64,000 nt of DNA from NCBI RefSeq assembly GCF_003350535.1, contig NZ_QQBB01000009.1:1-64000 (forward strand), read 5' to 3'. Positions 36,374-47,179 of the stretch are shown piece by piece. The notes beneath the pieces were generated by a model. The model was not told the origin of the DNA. It did not search any database and saw only the letters and a list, made by a program, of their open reading frames with translations. Position 1 is the stretch's first letter; each line of letters begins with the position of its first letter. The position numbers were made by a program, and so were the translations under genes. This stretch comes from Microvirga subterranea (GTDB lineage Bacteria; Pseudomonadota; Alphaproteobacteria; Rhizobiales; Beijerinckiaceae).

Positions 36374-37383
36374 CGGATCTGCCCGCCGACACCGTGCTCC
36401 GGGTTCGCGACCTGCAGACCCATTTCGAGCTCGGCAGCCGCATCGCCAAATCGGTCGACGGCGTAAGCTTCGATGTGAAGCGGGGCGAGACGGTCGCGGT
36501 GGTCGGCGAATCCGGCTCGGGCAAGTCGGTGACGAGCCTGTCGATCATGCGGCTTCTCTCGTCTCCCGGCCGGATCGTCGGCGGCGAGATCCTCTATCGC
36601 ACGAGCCGAGGCGAGGTCGTCGATATCGCGGCCCTTCCCGAACGCACCATGCGCTCGATCCGCGGCCGGGAGATCGCCATGATCTTCCAGGAGCCGATGA
36701 CGAGTCTCAATCCGCTTTACACCGTCGGCGACCAGATCGAGGAGATGATCCGGCTGCACGAGCCCGTCTCGACCGCCGAGGCGCGCAAGCGCGCGAAGCG
36801 GATGCTGGAACTCGTGGAGATTCCGGCGGCCGACCGCCGGCTCGACGAATACCCGCATCAGATGTCCGGCGGGATGCGCCAGCGGGTGATGATCGCCCTC
36901 GCCCTGTCATGCAACCCCAACCTGCTGATCGCGGACGAACCGACGACGGCGCTCGACGTGACGATCCAGGCGCAGATCCTCGATCTCCTGCGCCGGCTCC
37001 AGCGCGAGATCGGCATGAGCATCCTCTTCGTCACGCACAATCTGGGCGTGGTCGCCGAGATCGCGCACGACGTGGTGGTGATGTATACCGGCCGCGTGGT
37101 CGAGAAGAGCCCGGTCGAGAGCCTCTTCGCACACCAGAAGCATCCCTACACGCAAGGGCTTCTGGCCTGTATTCCTAACGCGTCCCGGGACCGCGGCGCC
37201 GCCGGCGAGCGGCTGCGCCTCAATCCCATCCCGGGCAACGTTCCGAGCGTGACCGCGTTGCCGCCGGGGTGCAGCTTCGCGCCGCGCTGCCCCTACCGCA
37301 TCGAGAAATGCGAAGAGGCTCCCCCGCTGATGGAGGCCGCCCCCAACCACCTCAGTCGCTGCTGGAGGCACGAGATCCTATGA
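36370..37383 (+). CDS. DppD-type ABC transporter ATPase
   Basis: This 337-residue ATPase has Walker [19 protein letters not shown], signature [15 protein letters not shown] and Walker [13 protein letters not shown]. The C-terminal oligopeptide-type extension has its cysteine set ([20 protein letters not shown]), which holds a [4Fe-4S] cluster in some homologues. The start at 36370 overlaps the amidohydrolase stop (ATGA). A long upstream open extension is antisense-like shadow of the amidohydrolase gene and was not used. Confidence 0.93.
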   Translation: MTDLPADTVLRVRDLQTHFELGSRIAKSVDGVSFDVKRGETVAVVGESGSGKSVTSLSIMRLLSSPGRIVGGEILYRTSRGEVVDIAALPERTMRSIRGREIAMIFQEPMTSLNPLYTVGDQIEEMIRLHEPVSTAEARKRAKRMLELVEIPAADRRLDEYPHQMSGGMRQRVMIALALSCNPNLLIADEPTTALDVTIQAQILDLLRRLQREIGMSILFVTHNLGVVAEIAHDVVVMYTGRVVEKSPVESLFAHQKHPYTQGLLACIPNASRDRGAAGERLRLNPIPGNVPSVTALPPGCSFAPRCPYRIEKCEEAPPLMEAAPNHLSRCWRHEIL

Positions 37384-38363
37384 CGCAGGACGTCCTTCTG
37401 AGCGTACAGGGACTGACCAAGCAGTTCCCGACCCGCAACGGCGTCGTTCGGGCCGTCGACGGCGTCAGCTTTGACGTGAAGCGCGGAACCATCGTAGGCC
37501 TTGTGGGCGAGTCCGGTTCGGGCAAGACCACCGCCGGCCGCTGCACGCTTCGGCTCATCGAGCCGAACGAAGGCCGCATCGTCTTCGACGGCGTGGACCT
37601 GCGGGAGCTGTCGGAGCGGGAAATGCGGGCCTACCGCAGCCGGCTTCAGATCATCTTTCAGGATCCCTATTCCAGCCTCAACCCGCGCCTGCGGGTGGAC
37701 CAGATCATCGGTGAGGCGCTGGAGATCCACCGTCCCGTCCGAGGCGCTGCGAAGCGCGACCGGATCGCGGAGTTGCTGGAGCGCGTCGGCCTCAACCCCG
37801 ATGCCGCGCGCCGCTATCCGCACGAATTCTCCGGCGGCCAGCGGCAGCGCATCGGCATCGCCCGGGCCTTGGCCGTGGAGCCGGATTTCATCGTGGCGGA
37901 CGAGCCGGTCTCGGCGCTCGACGTCTCGGTGCAGGCTCAGGTGCTCAACCTGATCCAGGACCTGCAGGAGAGCTTCGGCCTGACGATGCTGTTCATCGCC
38001 CATGACCTGTCGGTGGTGGAGTATCTCTGCGACGAGGTCGTCGTCATGTATCTCGGCCGGGTGATGGAGCGCGGGCCCAGCCGCGAGATCTACGCCATGC
38101 CGCGCCATCCCTACACGCAGGCGCTCCTCTCCGCCGCCCCGTTGCCGGACCCGAAGGCGAGCCGGCAACGCGTCGTCCTCAAGGGTGACATCCCGAGCCC
38201 GATGAATCCGCCCTCGGGCTGCGTGTTCCGGACCCGCTGCCGCTACGCCGTCGCGGCCTGCGCCGAAGTCGTTCCTCCCCTGGAGCATATTGGATCCGAC
38301 CATCACGTCGCCTGCATCCGTCAGAGCGACCCCGAAGTAATTTCCCAAGGACTGACATTGTGA
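37380..38363 (+). CDS. DppF-type ABC transporter ATPase
   Basis: This 327-residue ATPase has Walker [19 protein letters not shown], signature [15 protein letters not shown] and Walker [12 protein letters not shown], then the C-terminal extension with [17 protein letters not shown]. It is paired with the DppD-type ATPase through an ATGA overlap, and its stop overlaps the GTG start of the RidA-like gene. The importer thus has all five parts (binding protein, two permeases, two ATPases). Confidence 0.93.
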   Translation: MTQDVLLSVQGLTKQFPTRNGVVRAVDGVSFDVKRGTIVGLVGESGSGKTTAGRCTLRLIEPNEGRIVFDGVDLRELSEREMRAYRSRLQIIFQDPYSSLNPRLRVDQIIGEALEIHRPVRGAAKRDRIAELLERVGLNPDAARRYPHEFSGGQRQRIGIARALAVEPDFIVADEPVSALDVSVQAQVLNLIQDLQESFGLTMLFIAHDLSVVEYLCDEVVVMYLGRVMERGPSREIYAMPRHPYTQALLSAAPLPDPKASRQRVVLKGDIPSPMNPPSGCVFRTRCRYAVAACAEVVPPLEHIGSDHHVACIRQSDPEVISQGLTL

Positions 38364-38848
38364 CCGACGTGAGATTCAAGACGGGCGCCGGCCCTTACGA
38401 CCGATTGAAGGAACTGGGGATCGCCCTGCCCCCGCCTCCGAGCCCGATCGCGAATTTCGTGACCTATGTTCAGGAGGGCAACCTCCTGTTCCTGTCCGGG
38501 CAGGGCCCGATGGAAGCGGATGGACATCTGCACACCGGGAAGGTCGGTCTCGACGTGGACCCCCAGCAGGCCTACGAGCACGCGAAGCTGACCGGCATCA
38601 ATCTCCTGGCGGTCATGCAGGAGGCTCTCGGCGACCTCTGCAGGGTGAAGCGTGTGGTGAAGCTCCTCGGCATGGTCAATGCGACACCGGATTTCGCCGA
38701 GCATCCCAAGGTGATCAACGGCTGCTCGGACCTGATGATGACCGTCTTCGGCGAAGCGGGCCGCCATGCCCGCTCCGCGGTCGGCTTCGGGTCATTGCCG
38801 AACAACATCACGGTCGAGATCGAGGCCATCGTGGCGGTCGATGGCTGA
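38360..38848 (+). CDS. RidA/YjgF-family protein
   Basis: This 162-residue protein of the RidA (YjgF/YER057c/UK114) fold has [40 protein letters not shown] and a C-terminal VEIEAIVAV. RidA proteins hydrolyse reactive enamine/imine intermediates released by PLP enzymes; the catalytic Arg of classical RidA is near the C-terminus and is not obvious here, so this may be a different subclass. It starts with GTG inside a GTGA overlap. Its place at the end of an operon whose other arm codes a PLP lyase-like enzyme fits an imine-handling job. Confidence 0.88.
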   Translation: MTDVRFKTGAGPYDRLKELGIALPPPPSPIANFVTYVQEGNLLFLSGQGPMEADGHLHTGKVGLDVDPQQAYEHAKLTGINLLAVMQEALGDLCRVKRVVKLLGMVNATPDFAEHPKVINGCSDLMMTVFGEAGRHARSAVGFGSLPNNITVEIEAIVAVDG

Positions 38849-38867
38849 GGTCCCGGTCATGCGGCGA

Positions 38868-39674
38868 TCAGCGCCAGCCGAGGGTCGTCTCGATCCGCTC
38901 GGCCGCCTTGCGGACTGCGTTGGTGTAGCGGTCGCGATCCTGCACGACCCGATGCTCCGGCAGCACGATGGAGATCGTCGCGATGCACTCGCCCGACGGC
39001 TCGCAGATCGGCGACGCGATGCAGGCGACGGAGAAATCCGACTCATTGATCTGGATCGACAGACGCTCCCGCAGGGCCGATGCCGAAGCCTCCGAGAGCG
39101 CCTCCGGGTCCGTGTTGGCGCGGCCCGTCGGCGACACCTTCGACGCATGCCGGAACACCTCAAGGCGCTCGTCGTCGGGCAGGTGGCCGAGGAGCAGTCG
39201 CCCCGACGCCGTCCAGTTCAACGGCACGCGGGAACCCACCTTCGACGTCACACGGAAATGGCCGGGGCCGTCCGCCATGGCCATCACGACCATGTGGTCG
39301 CCGTCGCGCCCGCAGATCTGAATCGTCTCCTCCACCTCCCGACAGAGGTCCTGCATCTCGTGCGTCGCGACGTCGAGGAAATCGAGCGACTGGGCGTAGG
39401 CGAGGCCGTAGTGATAGAGCCGCGGGCCGAGCCAGACCGTGCCGTCGTTGCGCCGCTGCAGCAGCCGCTTCTCCACGAGATCATCGATGATCACGTAGAC
39501 CGTGGACAGGGGAGCGCCGACCGCCTTGGCAACCGCATAGGCGCCGGCCGGCTTCATCTCGGCCTGCAGGAAATCCAGGATCTGGAGCGCCCGGTCGATT
39601 CCGCTGACGCGCACGCCCCGGCTTCGCTTTTCGGGCGCAGGGGCGCCCGCAGCGCCGGAAAGCTTGGTGTCCAT
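38868..39674 (-). CDS. IclR-family transcription regulator
   Basis: This 268-residue regulator has an N-terminal winged helix-turn-helix (about 22-80; GIDRALQILDFLQAEM, AKAVGAPLSTVYVIIDDLV) and a C-terminal IclR effector domain (about 95-265) with GRLLLGHLPDDER and SVACIASPICEPSGECIATI. It is convergent with the RidA-like gene (19 bases apart) and divergent from the SelA-like gene, with overlapping palindromes between. It most likely controls the SelA-like gene and perhaps the importer operon, in answer to an organic acid or amino acid derivative. Confidence 0.92.
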   Translation of the reverse strand: MDTKLSGAAGAPAPEKRSRGVRVSGIDRALQILDFLQAEMKPAGAYAVAKAVGAPLSTVYVIIDDLVEKRLLQRRNDGTVWLGPRLYHYGLAYAQSLDFLDVATHEMQDLCREVEETIQICGRDGDHMVVMAMADGPGHFRVTSKVGSRVPLNWTASGRLLLGHLPDDERLEVFRHASKVSPTGRANTDPEALSEASASALRERLSIQINESDFSVACIASPICEPSGECIATISIVLPEHRVVQDRDRYTNAVRKAAERIETTLGWR

Positions 39675-39740
39675 GCGATCTTCTCCCGGATCTCTTCAAC
39701 GAGCGTGGTTCACCGCAACGCGGCACCATCCATCGGCAGA

Positions 39741-39768
39741 ATTCCTCAATAATGGAATAACAGCCATT
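39741..39768. promoter_or_regulatory. Overlapping palindromes in the IclR/SelA-like divergent promoter
   Basis: ATTCC-N8-GGAAT (39741-39758) and AATGG-N8-CCATT (39751-39768) share their central part. Both have 5-bp arms and 8-base spacers, and the region is AT-rich. IclR-type operators are often short palindromes of this kind (GGAA and TTCC halves), so this is the best candidate site for the regulator encoded next to it. Confidence 0.45.
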
Positions 39769-39801
39769 ACGGCAACATAAAACGGAAAGACTCAGCCCGC
39801 C

Positions 39802-41001
39802 ATGACCCAGAAAGACATCCGCCAGGAGCTTGGCCTTCGCCCCATCATCAACGTGTCGGGGACCATGACGTCTCTCGGCGCGTCGATCGTCGTGCCGGAG
39901 GCGGTCGCGGCCGTGTCCGCAATCCTCCCCCAGTTCGTCGAGATCGGCGACCTCCAAAGAAAGGCGAGCCGCATCATCGCGCGCCTGTGCGGCACCGAGG
40001 CCGGCTTCGTCACCGCGTCCTGCTCGGCGGGAATTTCCCTCGCGGTCGCGGGGGCCATGACCGGCTGCGATCTGGCCGCGATCGAGCGGCTGCCGGACAC
40101 GACCGGCCTGAAGAACGAGGTCCTGCTCATGACCGGTCACATGGTCAGCTATGGCGCGCCCGTCGAGCAGGGAATCCGGCTCTCCGGCGCGAAGGTCGTC
40201 CCGGTCGGGCAGGCCACCTCGGCCAATCGCTATCAGCTCGAAGGTGCGATCAACGAGCGCACGGCGGCTGCGGTCTTCGTGGTGTCGCACCACACCGTGC
40301 AATACGGACTCATCCCCCTCAAAGAATTCGTCGAGGTCTGCCACGCCCGCGGCGTGCCGGTCATCGTGGATGCCGCGTCCGAGTACGATCTGAAGGGGTT
40401 CCTCGAGACCGGCGCCGACATCGCGCTCTATTCCTCCCACAAGTTCCTGGGGGGGCCGACCGGCGGCATCGTGGCCGGACGGAAGGACCTGGTCCGCGCC
40501 GCCTACATGCAGAACTCCGGCATCGGGCGCGGCATGAAAGTCGGCAAGGAAGGCATGGTCGGCACGATCGCGGCCCTCGAGGCCTGGGAGACGCGGGATC
40601 ACGCGGGCATCCGCGAGCGGGAGACGCGCTCTCTGGAGCTCTGGGAACAGACCCTGTCGGGACGTCCGGGCGTAACCCCGATCCGCGAGCCGGACCCGAC
40701 CAACAACCCTCTCGACCGACTGAAGGTCGCCGTCGAGCCCAAGGAGGCGCACATCACCGCCTGGGACTTGGCCGATGCCCTCGCGTCCGGGCGTACGCCG
40801 ATCATCGTGCGCGACCACGAGGTCGAGCATGGCTACTTCTACCTCGATCCGTGCAATCTCCATCCAGGCCAGGAAAAGGTCGTCGCCGAGCGACTGGTCG
40901 AGGAACTCGAGAAGGCCCGGCAGTCGAACGAGATCATCGCGACCCCGCTCGAGCGGCGCCGGAACCGTTCATCGGAGGCGCTGATGCGCTGGCCGGATTG
41001 A
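39802..41001 (+). CDS. SelA-like PLP-dependent enzyme (DgaE/SelA-related family)
   Basis: This 399-residue fold-type I PLP enzyme has a predicted Schiff-base lysine Lys214 in [14 protein letters not shown]. Other features are [15 protein letters not shown] at the start and [17 protein letters not shown]. The family contains D-glucosaminate-6-phosphate ammonia-lyase (DgaE) and other 'SelA-related' proteins of unknown substrate; it is not a true selenocysteine synthase, as no selenocysteine genes are present. The family is often next to EF_0837-type amidohydrolases, as here. A plausible pathway is import, deacylation by the amidohydrolase, then ammonia elimination with RidA handling the imine. 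Confidence 0.85.
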   Translation: MTQKDIRQELGLRPIINVSGTMTSLGASIVVPEAVAAVSAILPQFVEIGDLQRKASRIIARLCGTEAGFVTASCSAGISLAVAGAMTGCDLAAIERLPDTTGLKNEVLLMTGHMVSYGAPVEQGIRLSGAKVVPVGQATSANRYQLEGAINERTAAAVFVVSHHTVQYGLIPLKEFVEVCHARGVPVIVDAASEYDLKGFLETGADIALYSSHKFLGGPTGGIVAGRKDLVRAAYMQNSGIGRGMKVGKEGMVGTIAALEAWETRDHAGIRERETRSLELWEQTLSGRPGVTPIREPDPTNNPLDRLKVAVEPKEAHITAWDLADALASGRTPIIVRDHEVEHGYFYLDPCNLHPGQEKVVAERLVEELEKARQSNEIIATPLERRRNRSSEALMRWPD

Positions 41002-41019
41002 ACAGGACCGAAAAAGAAG

Positions 41020-41041
41020 GAGGGAGCCGCGAGGCTCCCTC
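41020..41041. terminator. Bidirectional terminator (9-bp stem, GCGA loop)
   Basis: GAGGGAGCC (41020-41028) and GGCTCCCTC (41033-41041) pair perfectly round a GCGA tetraloop. AAAAAGAAG precedes the stem, so the minus strand has a T-rich tail after it and termination should be best for leftward transcripts. It lies between the convergent SelA-like gene and the M55 peptidase operon. Confidence 0.75.
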
Positions 41042-41085
41042 AAAGCTTGACCATTGGACTTGTCGCGGCTTGTCGCCGTCAAAGA

Positions 41086-41115
41086 GAAGCGCCCCGCTTG
41101 CAGCAGAGGCGCTTC
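41086..41115. terminator. Second stem-loop between convergent operons
   Basis: GAAGCGCC (41086-41093) and GGCGCTTC (41108-41115) form a perfect 8-bp stem with a 14-base loop. In the minus direction it is followed by TCTCTTTG. It probably backs up the terminator at 41020-41041. Confidence 0.5.
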
Positions 41116-41247
41116 AGTTCCAAGGGAGGACCTGCTGCCCCCAGCCACTCCATCCTGGACACGATTAAGAGTGCCTGATTTGCACGACTCTGGCTGTATC
41201 CGGAATGACACACCGGCGGCGTTCCCGCGCAGGACAGCAATCCTGGC

Positions 41248-42048
41248 TCAGAGGGTGATGAAGCGGATCGCCCGCAGGACTTCGAAATAATCGTTCGAGA
41301 CGAAGCGCAACGTGCAGGCCTTCGGATGCTCGACACCGGGATAGAAGCTCGACCGGTAGGCGTCGCTTGCGTTGTTGAATTCGAGCACCACTTCGAAGCG
41401 CTCCGGCAACGGCAGGGCGCATCGCGCGAAATCGCCCGATAAGGCCTCCTCCACGCCGTCGCGGATCATCTGCACGGCCTTTGCCGGAGCCATGGAGACC
41501 GTCGCCCGGCCGAAACCCTCACTGACCGCCACGGTCGTCATGGCCGGCACGAGGCGCCGGGCCGACGTGCAGATTCCAACGTCACCGGATAGGAAGACCG
41601 CTGGAATCGCGTTCATCGCGGCCGTGTACGCGTTGACGGTGAATTCGGACGCGAGCTCGCCATTGATCGAGAGCCTCGCGATCCTGTCGTTCATCGTGTG
41701 CGCGAGGGGATTGCCGTCCGTGCCCGCAGCGTCGTGATAGCCGATGAAGAGGGCAGCATCGAAAGAGCGGTCGACCCCGAACATCATCACATAAGGATGG
41801 CCGCTCCAGCCCCGGACGATCCGCACATAATCGGGAAGGCGCGAGACGATCAGGTTGCAGGCGCTCTCGTGGGCATCCTTGACGAGAATGTCGGTCGCAC
41901 CGGCGGCCCGCGCTCCCTCGCAGGCTGCCACGACCTCGGCCGTCATCTGTTCGCGGAACTCCGCATAGCCCGAGCGACCCTTGTGGACCTCGTCCCAGCT
42001 CGTGATCGCTGCGCAGCCCTCGATGTCGGCGCTGATGAAGACCTTCAT
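41248..42048 (-). CDS. M55-family D-aminopeptidase (DppA-like)
   Basis: This 266-residue protein belongs to the family of Bacillus DppA, a self-compartmentalising zinc D-aminopeptidase that releases D-amino acids from the N-terminus of short peptides. The metal ligands are all present at nearly the same numbers as in DppA: Asp8 and Glu10 (SADIEG), His60 (KDAHESACNL), His105 (GYHDAAGT) and Glu135 (SEFTVNA). The catalytic histidine equivalent is His117 (LAHTMND). It is the last gene of a nine-gene operon with a Dpp-type importer, so a diet of D-amino-acid peptides, for instance from cell walls, is a reasonable inference. Confidence 0.92.
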   Translation of the reverse strand: MKVFISADIEGCAAITSWDEVHKGRSGYAEFREQMTAEVVAACEGARAAGATDILVKDAHESACNLIVSRLPDYVRIVRGWSGHPYVMMFGVDRSFDAALFIGYHDAAGTDGNPLAHTMNDRIARLSINGELASEFTVNAYTAAMNAIPAVFLSGDVGICTSARRLVPAMTTVAVSEGFGRATVSMAPAKAVQMIRDGVEEALSGDFARCALPLPERFEVVLEFNNASDAYRSSFYPGVEHPKACTLRFVSNDYFEVLRAIRFITL

Positions 42049-42067
42049 GGTTGCGACGTCCCGGTCG

Positions 42068-43621
42068 TCAGATCACGGCCTCGATCAGGAAAGGCCCGCG
42101 TTGTGCCATGGCGCTCTTGAGCAGGTCGACGAATTCCCGGACCGTCGTGGCCCGCGCGGCCTCGACGCCCATGCCCTTCGCCATGCTGACCCAGTCCAGG
42201 GCCGGGTCGTCGATGTTGAGCATGCGCTGGGCGTTGCGCCCGAACTCGGTCGCACCCACCGCCCGCATCTCACCCTGGAGGATGGCGTATTTACGGTTGG
42301 CGAAGACGATGGTGACGACGTCGAGGTTCTCGCGCGCCTGGGTCCAGAGCGCCTGCACGGTGTACATGCCGCTGCCGTCCGCCTGCAGGCCGATGACCTT
42401 GCGGTCGGGGCAGGCGACCGCGGCTCCCACCGCGAGAGGAATGCCGATGCCGATGGCGCCTCCCGTGAGCGACAGGAAGTCGTGCGGCGCGGAGCGATGG
42501 GAGAGCCCGAAGAACCTCCTGGCCGAGGTCAGCGACTCGTTGCAGATGATGGCGCCTTCCGGCATGAACTGCGCGACCGCGACCGAGATTGCATCCTCGG
42601 TCAGATCCCCATCCAGCAGGGTCTCCCAGTCGGTGCACGGCTGCGAGACCGTGACGGGCGCGTCCCGCTTCACGCCGAGCTCGAAGGAGAGCCGCGACAG
42701 TACCTCCTTCAGATCGCTTGCCCGCGTCGCCAGCTGGATCACCTCGCACTGGTCGGGAACGAGGCGGCCGGGCTTGCCCGGATAGGCGAAGAACGCGACC
42801 GGAAGCTGTGCGCCGATCATGATGAGGCAGTCGATGTCCTTGAGGGCATCCAGAGCGATGTCGACAGGATAGGGCACCGTGCCGATCGGCACGCGTCCTG
42901 CCCCGCGCTCGATGCGGCCGTTGGACATCTGCGCGATGAGCCGCACGCCCGTTGCGTCCGCGATGCGGGCCGCCGTCTCCAGGGCATCGGCCCGCAGGGC
43001 CTTTCCGGTCAGGAGCAGTGCCGTACGACGACCCGATCGGATCGCCTCCACGCTCTGGCGCATGGCGTCCTCGTCGACCGGAGTCCTGGGAGGCAGCATC
43101 GTCCGCGCCACGGGGGTCTCGGGGATCTCGCCCCAGGCTGCGTCGGCGGGAAGGATGAGGGTCGCCACGCCGGGCAGCGACATCGCCGCCTCATAGGCGG
43201 CCGCTGTGTCGCGTCCAACATCCTCCGCCCGCTCGATGCGATGGACCCATTGCGACATCGGACGCGCGAGGCTCTCGATGTCGCTCGTCAGCGGCGCATC
43301 GTGCCGCAGATGGTAAGTCGCATGGTCGCCGACCACGTTGATCATCGGCGTCGAGGCCCGCTTGGCATTGTGGAGGTTGGCGAGCCCGTTGGCGAGGCCG
43401 GGGCCGAGGTGCAGAAGGGTTGCGGCCGGCTTGTCGGCCATGCGTGCATAACCGTCCGCCGCAGCCGTCACGACGCCCTCGAACAGGCCGAGCACGCAGC
43501 GCATCCGCGGCTTGCGGTCGAGAGCGGCCACGAAATGCATCTCGGACGTGCCGGGATTGGCGAAGCACACATCGATATCGTTCGCGAGAAGCTCCTCGCA
43601 AAGGCGGTCGGCACCGTTCAT
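42068..43621 (-). CDS. ThDP-dependent enzyme, acetolactate synthase large-subunit-like
   Basis: This 517-residue enzyme has the three-domain layout of pyruvate-oxidase-type thiamine diphosphate enzymes. The N-terminal part has FANPGTSEMHFVAALD with the activating glutamate in LGLFEGVVTAAADGYARM, and the C-terminal part has the ThDP/Mg motif GLQADGSGMYTVQALWTQ. The sequence is of the IlvB-like/benzoylformate-decarboxylase-like type, so it may decarboxylate a 2-oxo acid rather than make acetolactate; no small regulatory subunit is nearby. It sits between the importer ATPases and the M55 peptidase. The ATG at 43621 was chosen over an upstream start at 43693 that would run into the ATPase gene. 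Confidence 0.85.
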   Translation of the reverse strand: MNGADRLCEELLANDIDVCFANPGTSEMHFVAALDRKPRMRCVLGLFEGVVTAAADGYARMADKPAATLLHLGPGLANGLANLHNAKRASTPMINVVGDHATYHLRHDAPLTSDIESLARPMSQWVHRIERAEDVGRDTAAAYEAAMSLPGVATLILPADAAWGEIPETPVARTMLPPRTPVDEDAMRQSVEAIRSGRRTALLLTGKALRADALETAARIADATGVRLIAQMSNGRIERGAGRVPIGTVPYPVDIALDALKDIDCLIMIGAQLPVAFFAYPGKPGRLVPDQCEVIQLATRASDLKEVLSRLSFELGVKRDAPVTVSQPCTDWETLLDGDLTEDAISVAVAQFMPEGAIICNESLTSARRFFGLSHRSAPHDFLSLTGGAIGIGIPLAVGAAVACPDRKVIGLQADGSGMYTVQALWTQARENLDVVTIVFANRKYAILQGEMRAVGATEFGRNAQRMLNIDDPALDWVSMAKGMGVEAARATTVREFVDLLKSAMAQRGPFLIEAVI

Positions 43622-43652
43622 GATCTGCGGCGTTCCTTGAAAAATCTGTCTG

Positions 43653-44731
43653 TTATGCGTTGACGGATGCCAGCGCTGCCTTGTGGCGGGCATAGAGCGC
43701 CAGCCTTTCCTGCAGGCGCGGGTGAATCCCCTCTCCGTTCCGGAAGCGCGTGAAGGAAGGCACGCTCTCGGCGAAATGGCAAGCGGCCCGGTGCCCGGGC
43801 TCGATTTCCCGAAGGGCCGGGACTTCGGAGCGGCAGCGCTCCTGCGCCAGCGGGCAGCGGGTGTGGAACCGGCATCCGGACGGAGGATTGAGCGGACTCG
43901 GAAGATCGCCCCCCAGGCTCTTCATGGCCGTGCGGCGGGAGGGGTCCGGCTCGGGGGCGGCCGCCAGCAGGGCCTGGGTATAGGGATGGCGCGGATTGTC
44001 GTAGAGGTTCTTCTTGTCGGCGATCTCGACGATCTGACCGAGGTACATCACCGCAACCCGGTCTGAGACGTGCTTCACCACTGCGAGACCGTGGGAGATG
44101 AACAGATAAGTGAGCCCGAACTCCTTCTGGAGATCCTTCAGGAGGTTCACGATCTGCGCCTGGATCGACACGTCGAGGGCCGAGACCGGCTCGTCGCAGA
44201 CGATGAGACGGGGCGACACGGAGAGGGCGCGCGCGATGCCGATGCGCTGCCGCTGGCCGCCCGAGAACTCGTGCGGATAGCGGTCCGCATGGTAGGGCGC
44301 CAGATCCACGAGGCGCAGGAGCTCCCGCACCCTGTCCCGCCGCGAGGCCCGATCGCCCACATTGTGAACGACCATCGGCTCCGCGATGATCTCCTCGACC
44401 GTCATGCGCGGATTGAGGCTCGAATACGGGTCCTGGAAGATGATCTGCATGTCGCGGCGCAGGCGCCGCATGTCCTGGCGCGTCGCCTTGGTGATGTCCT
44501 GGCCGTCGTAGCGGATGGTTCCGGAGGTCGGCTCGATCAGGCGCATGGCGAGCCGCGCAGTCGTGGACTTTCCGCAGCCGCTCTCGCCGACGACGGCGAG
44601 CGTCTCGCCGGGCATCAGCTGGAAGCTCACCCCGTCCACGGCGCGGACGGTGCCGACCTCCTTCTGGATGATCAGGCCCTTCTTTACCGGATAGAGCTTG
44701 CGGATGTCCTCCAGCTCGAGGAGCGGCTTGG

Positions 44732-44735
<4 letters not shown>
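43653..44735 (-). CDS. DppF-type ABC transporter ATPase
   Basis: This 360-residue ATPase has Walker [19 protein letters not shown], signature [15 protein letters not shown] and Walker [13 protein letters not shown], with the C-terminal extension [18 protein letters not shown]. It carries about 20 extra residues near the N-terminus ([16 protein letters not shown]) that are common in DppF/OppF-type proteins. The start at 44735 lies in an ATGA overlap with the upstream ATPase stop, with GGAGG seven bases before it. It belongs to the third Dpp-type importer. Confidence 0.93.
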
Positions 44736-45712
<977 letters not shown>

Positions 45713-45722
45713 GCCGTCTCCG

Positions 45723-47165
45723 TTACGCGAGCGGAAAGGTCAGGGGTGAATAGGCGCTGACCGGGCGGTTGGCGTAGTCACGGGACGGGGCGATCTCCTC
45801 CGTCCGCCGCTGAGCTTCGCTTAGCCGAAGGGCAGCTTCTTCGTAGTCGAGGGTGACCACCCTGCCCCCTTCGACGACCCGGCGGCCGTCGACGAAAACC
45901 GTATCGACGGCGCGTTCCGCCGCCGCGTAGATGAGGCTCCGGACCGGGTCCCGAACCGGCTGCATCATGGGATGAGTGACGTCGACGAGGACCAGGTCCG
46001 CCTTGCAGCCCGGCGCCAGGCGACCGATGTCGTCGCGCAGCAGGGCCCGTGCCCCGCCGACCGTGGCCGCCTCGAAAAGATCGGTGGTCGTGAGAGTCCG
46101 GGGGCTCTCCGCCATCAGCCGCGCCACATAGGCCACGTGGCGCATCTCCTCGAGCATGTTGTGCGGATAGGTGTCGGTGCCGAGCCCGATGTTCACCCCG
46201 GCGCGGCGATAGCGGCCGAAATCCTTCATGGCGATACCGCGCCGCAGGAACACCGTGGGGCAATGGGCCACCGACGTCCCGGTCTCGGCGAGGATGGAGA
46301 GGTCGTCGCGGCTGTGCCAGCCGGCGCGCGGATAGTCGTCGAGGAAGATCCCGTGGCCGATGATGCTGGAATTGCCGAGGACGCCTAGGCTCTCGAGCCA
46401 TTGGACCGGGCTCAGGCCATGGCGGCGGGTGATCTCGTGGAACTCGACCGTGGACTGCGCCGCATGGATCTGCCACGGCAATCCCCGTCGCTTCGCCTCC
46501 GCGTGGCTCTCCCGGATCAGGTCCGGCGTGCAGGTGTCGATCTGGGACGGGCTCACCATGCCCGACAGGCGGCCGCTCGGGTGAGCCTCGGCCTTGTCGA
46601 TCAGGTCGAGGGCCTGCTGCATGGCCTTCTCGCCGGCCTTTTCGTCCCACTGGTACTCCACAAGGTGGCCGTTGCGGGTGCCCCAGGCGGCGGACCGGAA
46701 CATGGGCGAAAGGCAGATCCGCAGGCCGCTCTGTGCCGCCAGGTCGAGCCAGTCCGGATGGGAGACGGACATGTCCGTGAGGGTCGTCACCCCGGACAGG
46801 AGAAGCTCCGAATAGGCGACGCGCACGCAATCGGCGACCGCCTCCGGCTCCGGGCGCAGGATCGTCATGTATTCGTAGAGCGACGAGTTGTAGAGCGCCG
46901 GCGATCCGGTCTCGTCGAGGAAGCCCTTGTTCAAGGGCTCGCTCGACGGATGGGAATGGATGTTGACGAGGCCGGGCATGACCATGCGCCCGGCCCCGTG
47001 GACGGTTTCATCGGCGGGACCTTCATAGCCCCGCCCGACAAAGATGATCTCACCGTCCTCGAATGCGACGTCGCCGCCCGGGATGTAGGTATGCCTGCTG
47101 TGGTCGGCGTCCCATCCAACGACGAAGGACGCATTCTTGATGACGGTGATGGTCATGGATGTCAT
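45723..47165 (-). CDS. TrzA/AtzA-like amidohydrolase (chlorohydrolase/deaminase family)
   Basis: This 480-residue amidohydrolase has the metal site of the S-adenosylhomocysteine deaminase/TrzA group: [11 protein letters not shown] (HxH), [20 protein letters not shown] and [11 protein letters not shown]. Family members deaminate aminated heterocycles or remove chlorine or amide groups. It lies inside a Dpp-type importer operon, between the binding protein and the ATPases. The start at 47165 (MTSMTITV) has a GAGACGGA upstream; the ATG at 47156 is equally possible. Confidence 0.87.
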   Translation of the reverse strand: MTSMTITVIKNASFVVGWDADHSRHTYIPGGDVAFEDGEIIFVGRGYEGPADETVHGAGRMVMPGLVNIHSHPSSEPLNKGFLDETGSPALYNSSLYEYMTILRPEPEAVADCVRVAYSELLLSGVTTLTDMSVSHPDWLDLAAQSGLRICLSPMFRSAAWGTRNGHLVEYQWDEKAGEKAMQQALDLIDKAEAHPSGRLSGMVSPSQIDTCTPDLIRESHAEAKRRGLPWQIHAAQSTVEFHEITRRHGLSPVQWLESLGVLGNSSIIGHGIFLDDYPRAGWHSRDDLSILAETGTSVAHCPTVFLRRGIAMKDFGRYRRAGVNIGLGTDTYPHNMLEEMRHVAYVARLMAESPRTLTTTDLFEAATVGGARALLRDDIGRLAPGCKADLVLVDVTHPMMQPVRDPVRSLIYAAAERAVDTVFVDGRRVVEGGRVVTLDYEEAALRLSEAQRRTEEIAPSRDYANRPVSAYSPLTFPLA

Positions 47166-47179
47166 TCCGTCTCTTGCGC

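Noticed and set aside
39802..41001. True selenocysteine synthase (SelA)
   Set aside because: The protein is shorter than SelA, groups by motif with SelA-related/DgaE proteins, and no selB, selD or tRNA-Sec is near.
41981..43663. A 560-residue plus-strand frame
   Set aside because: It is antisense to the ThDP enzyme and M55 peptidase genes and has the same composition artefact; the minus-strand products have complete catalytic motifs.
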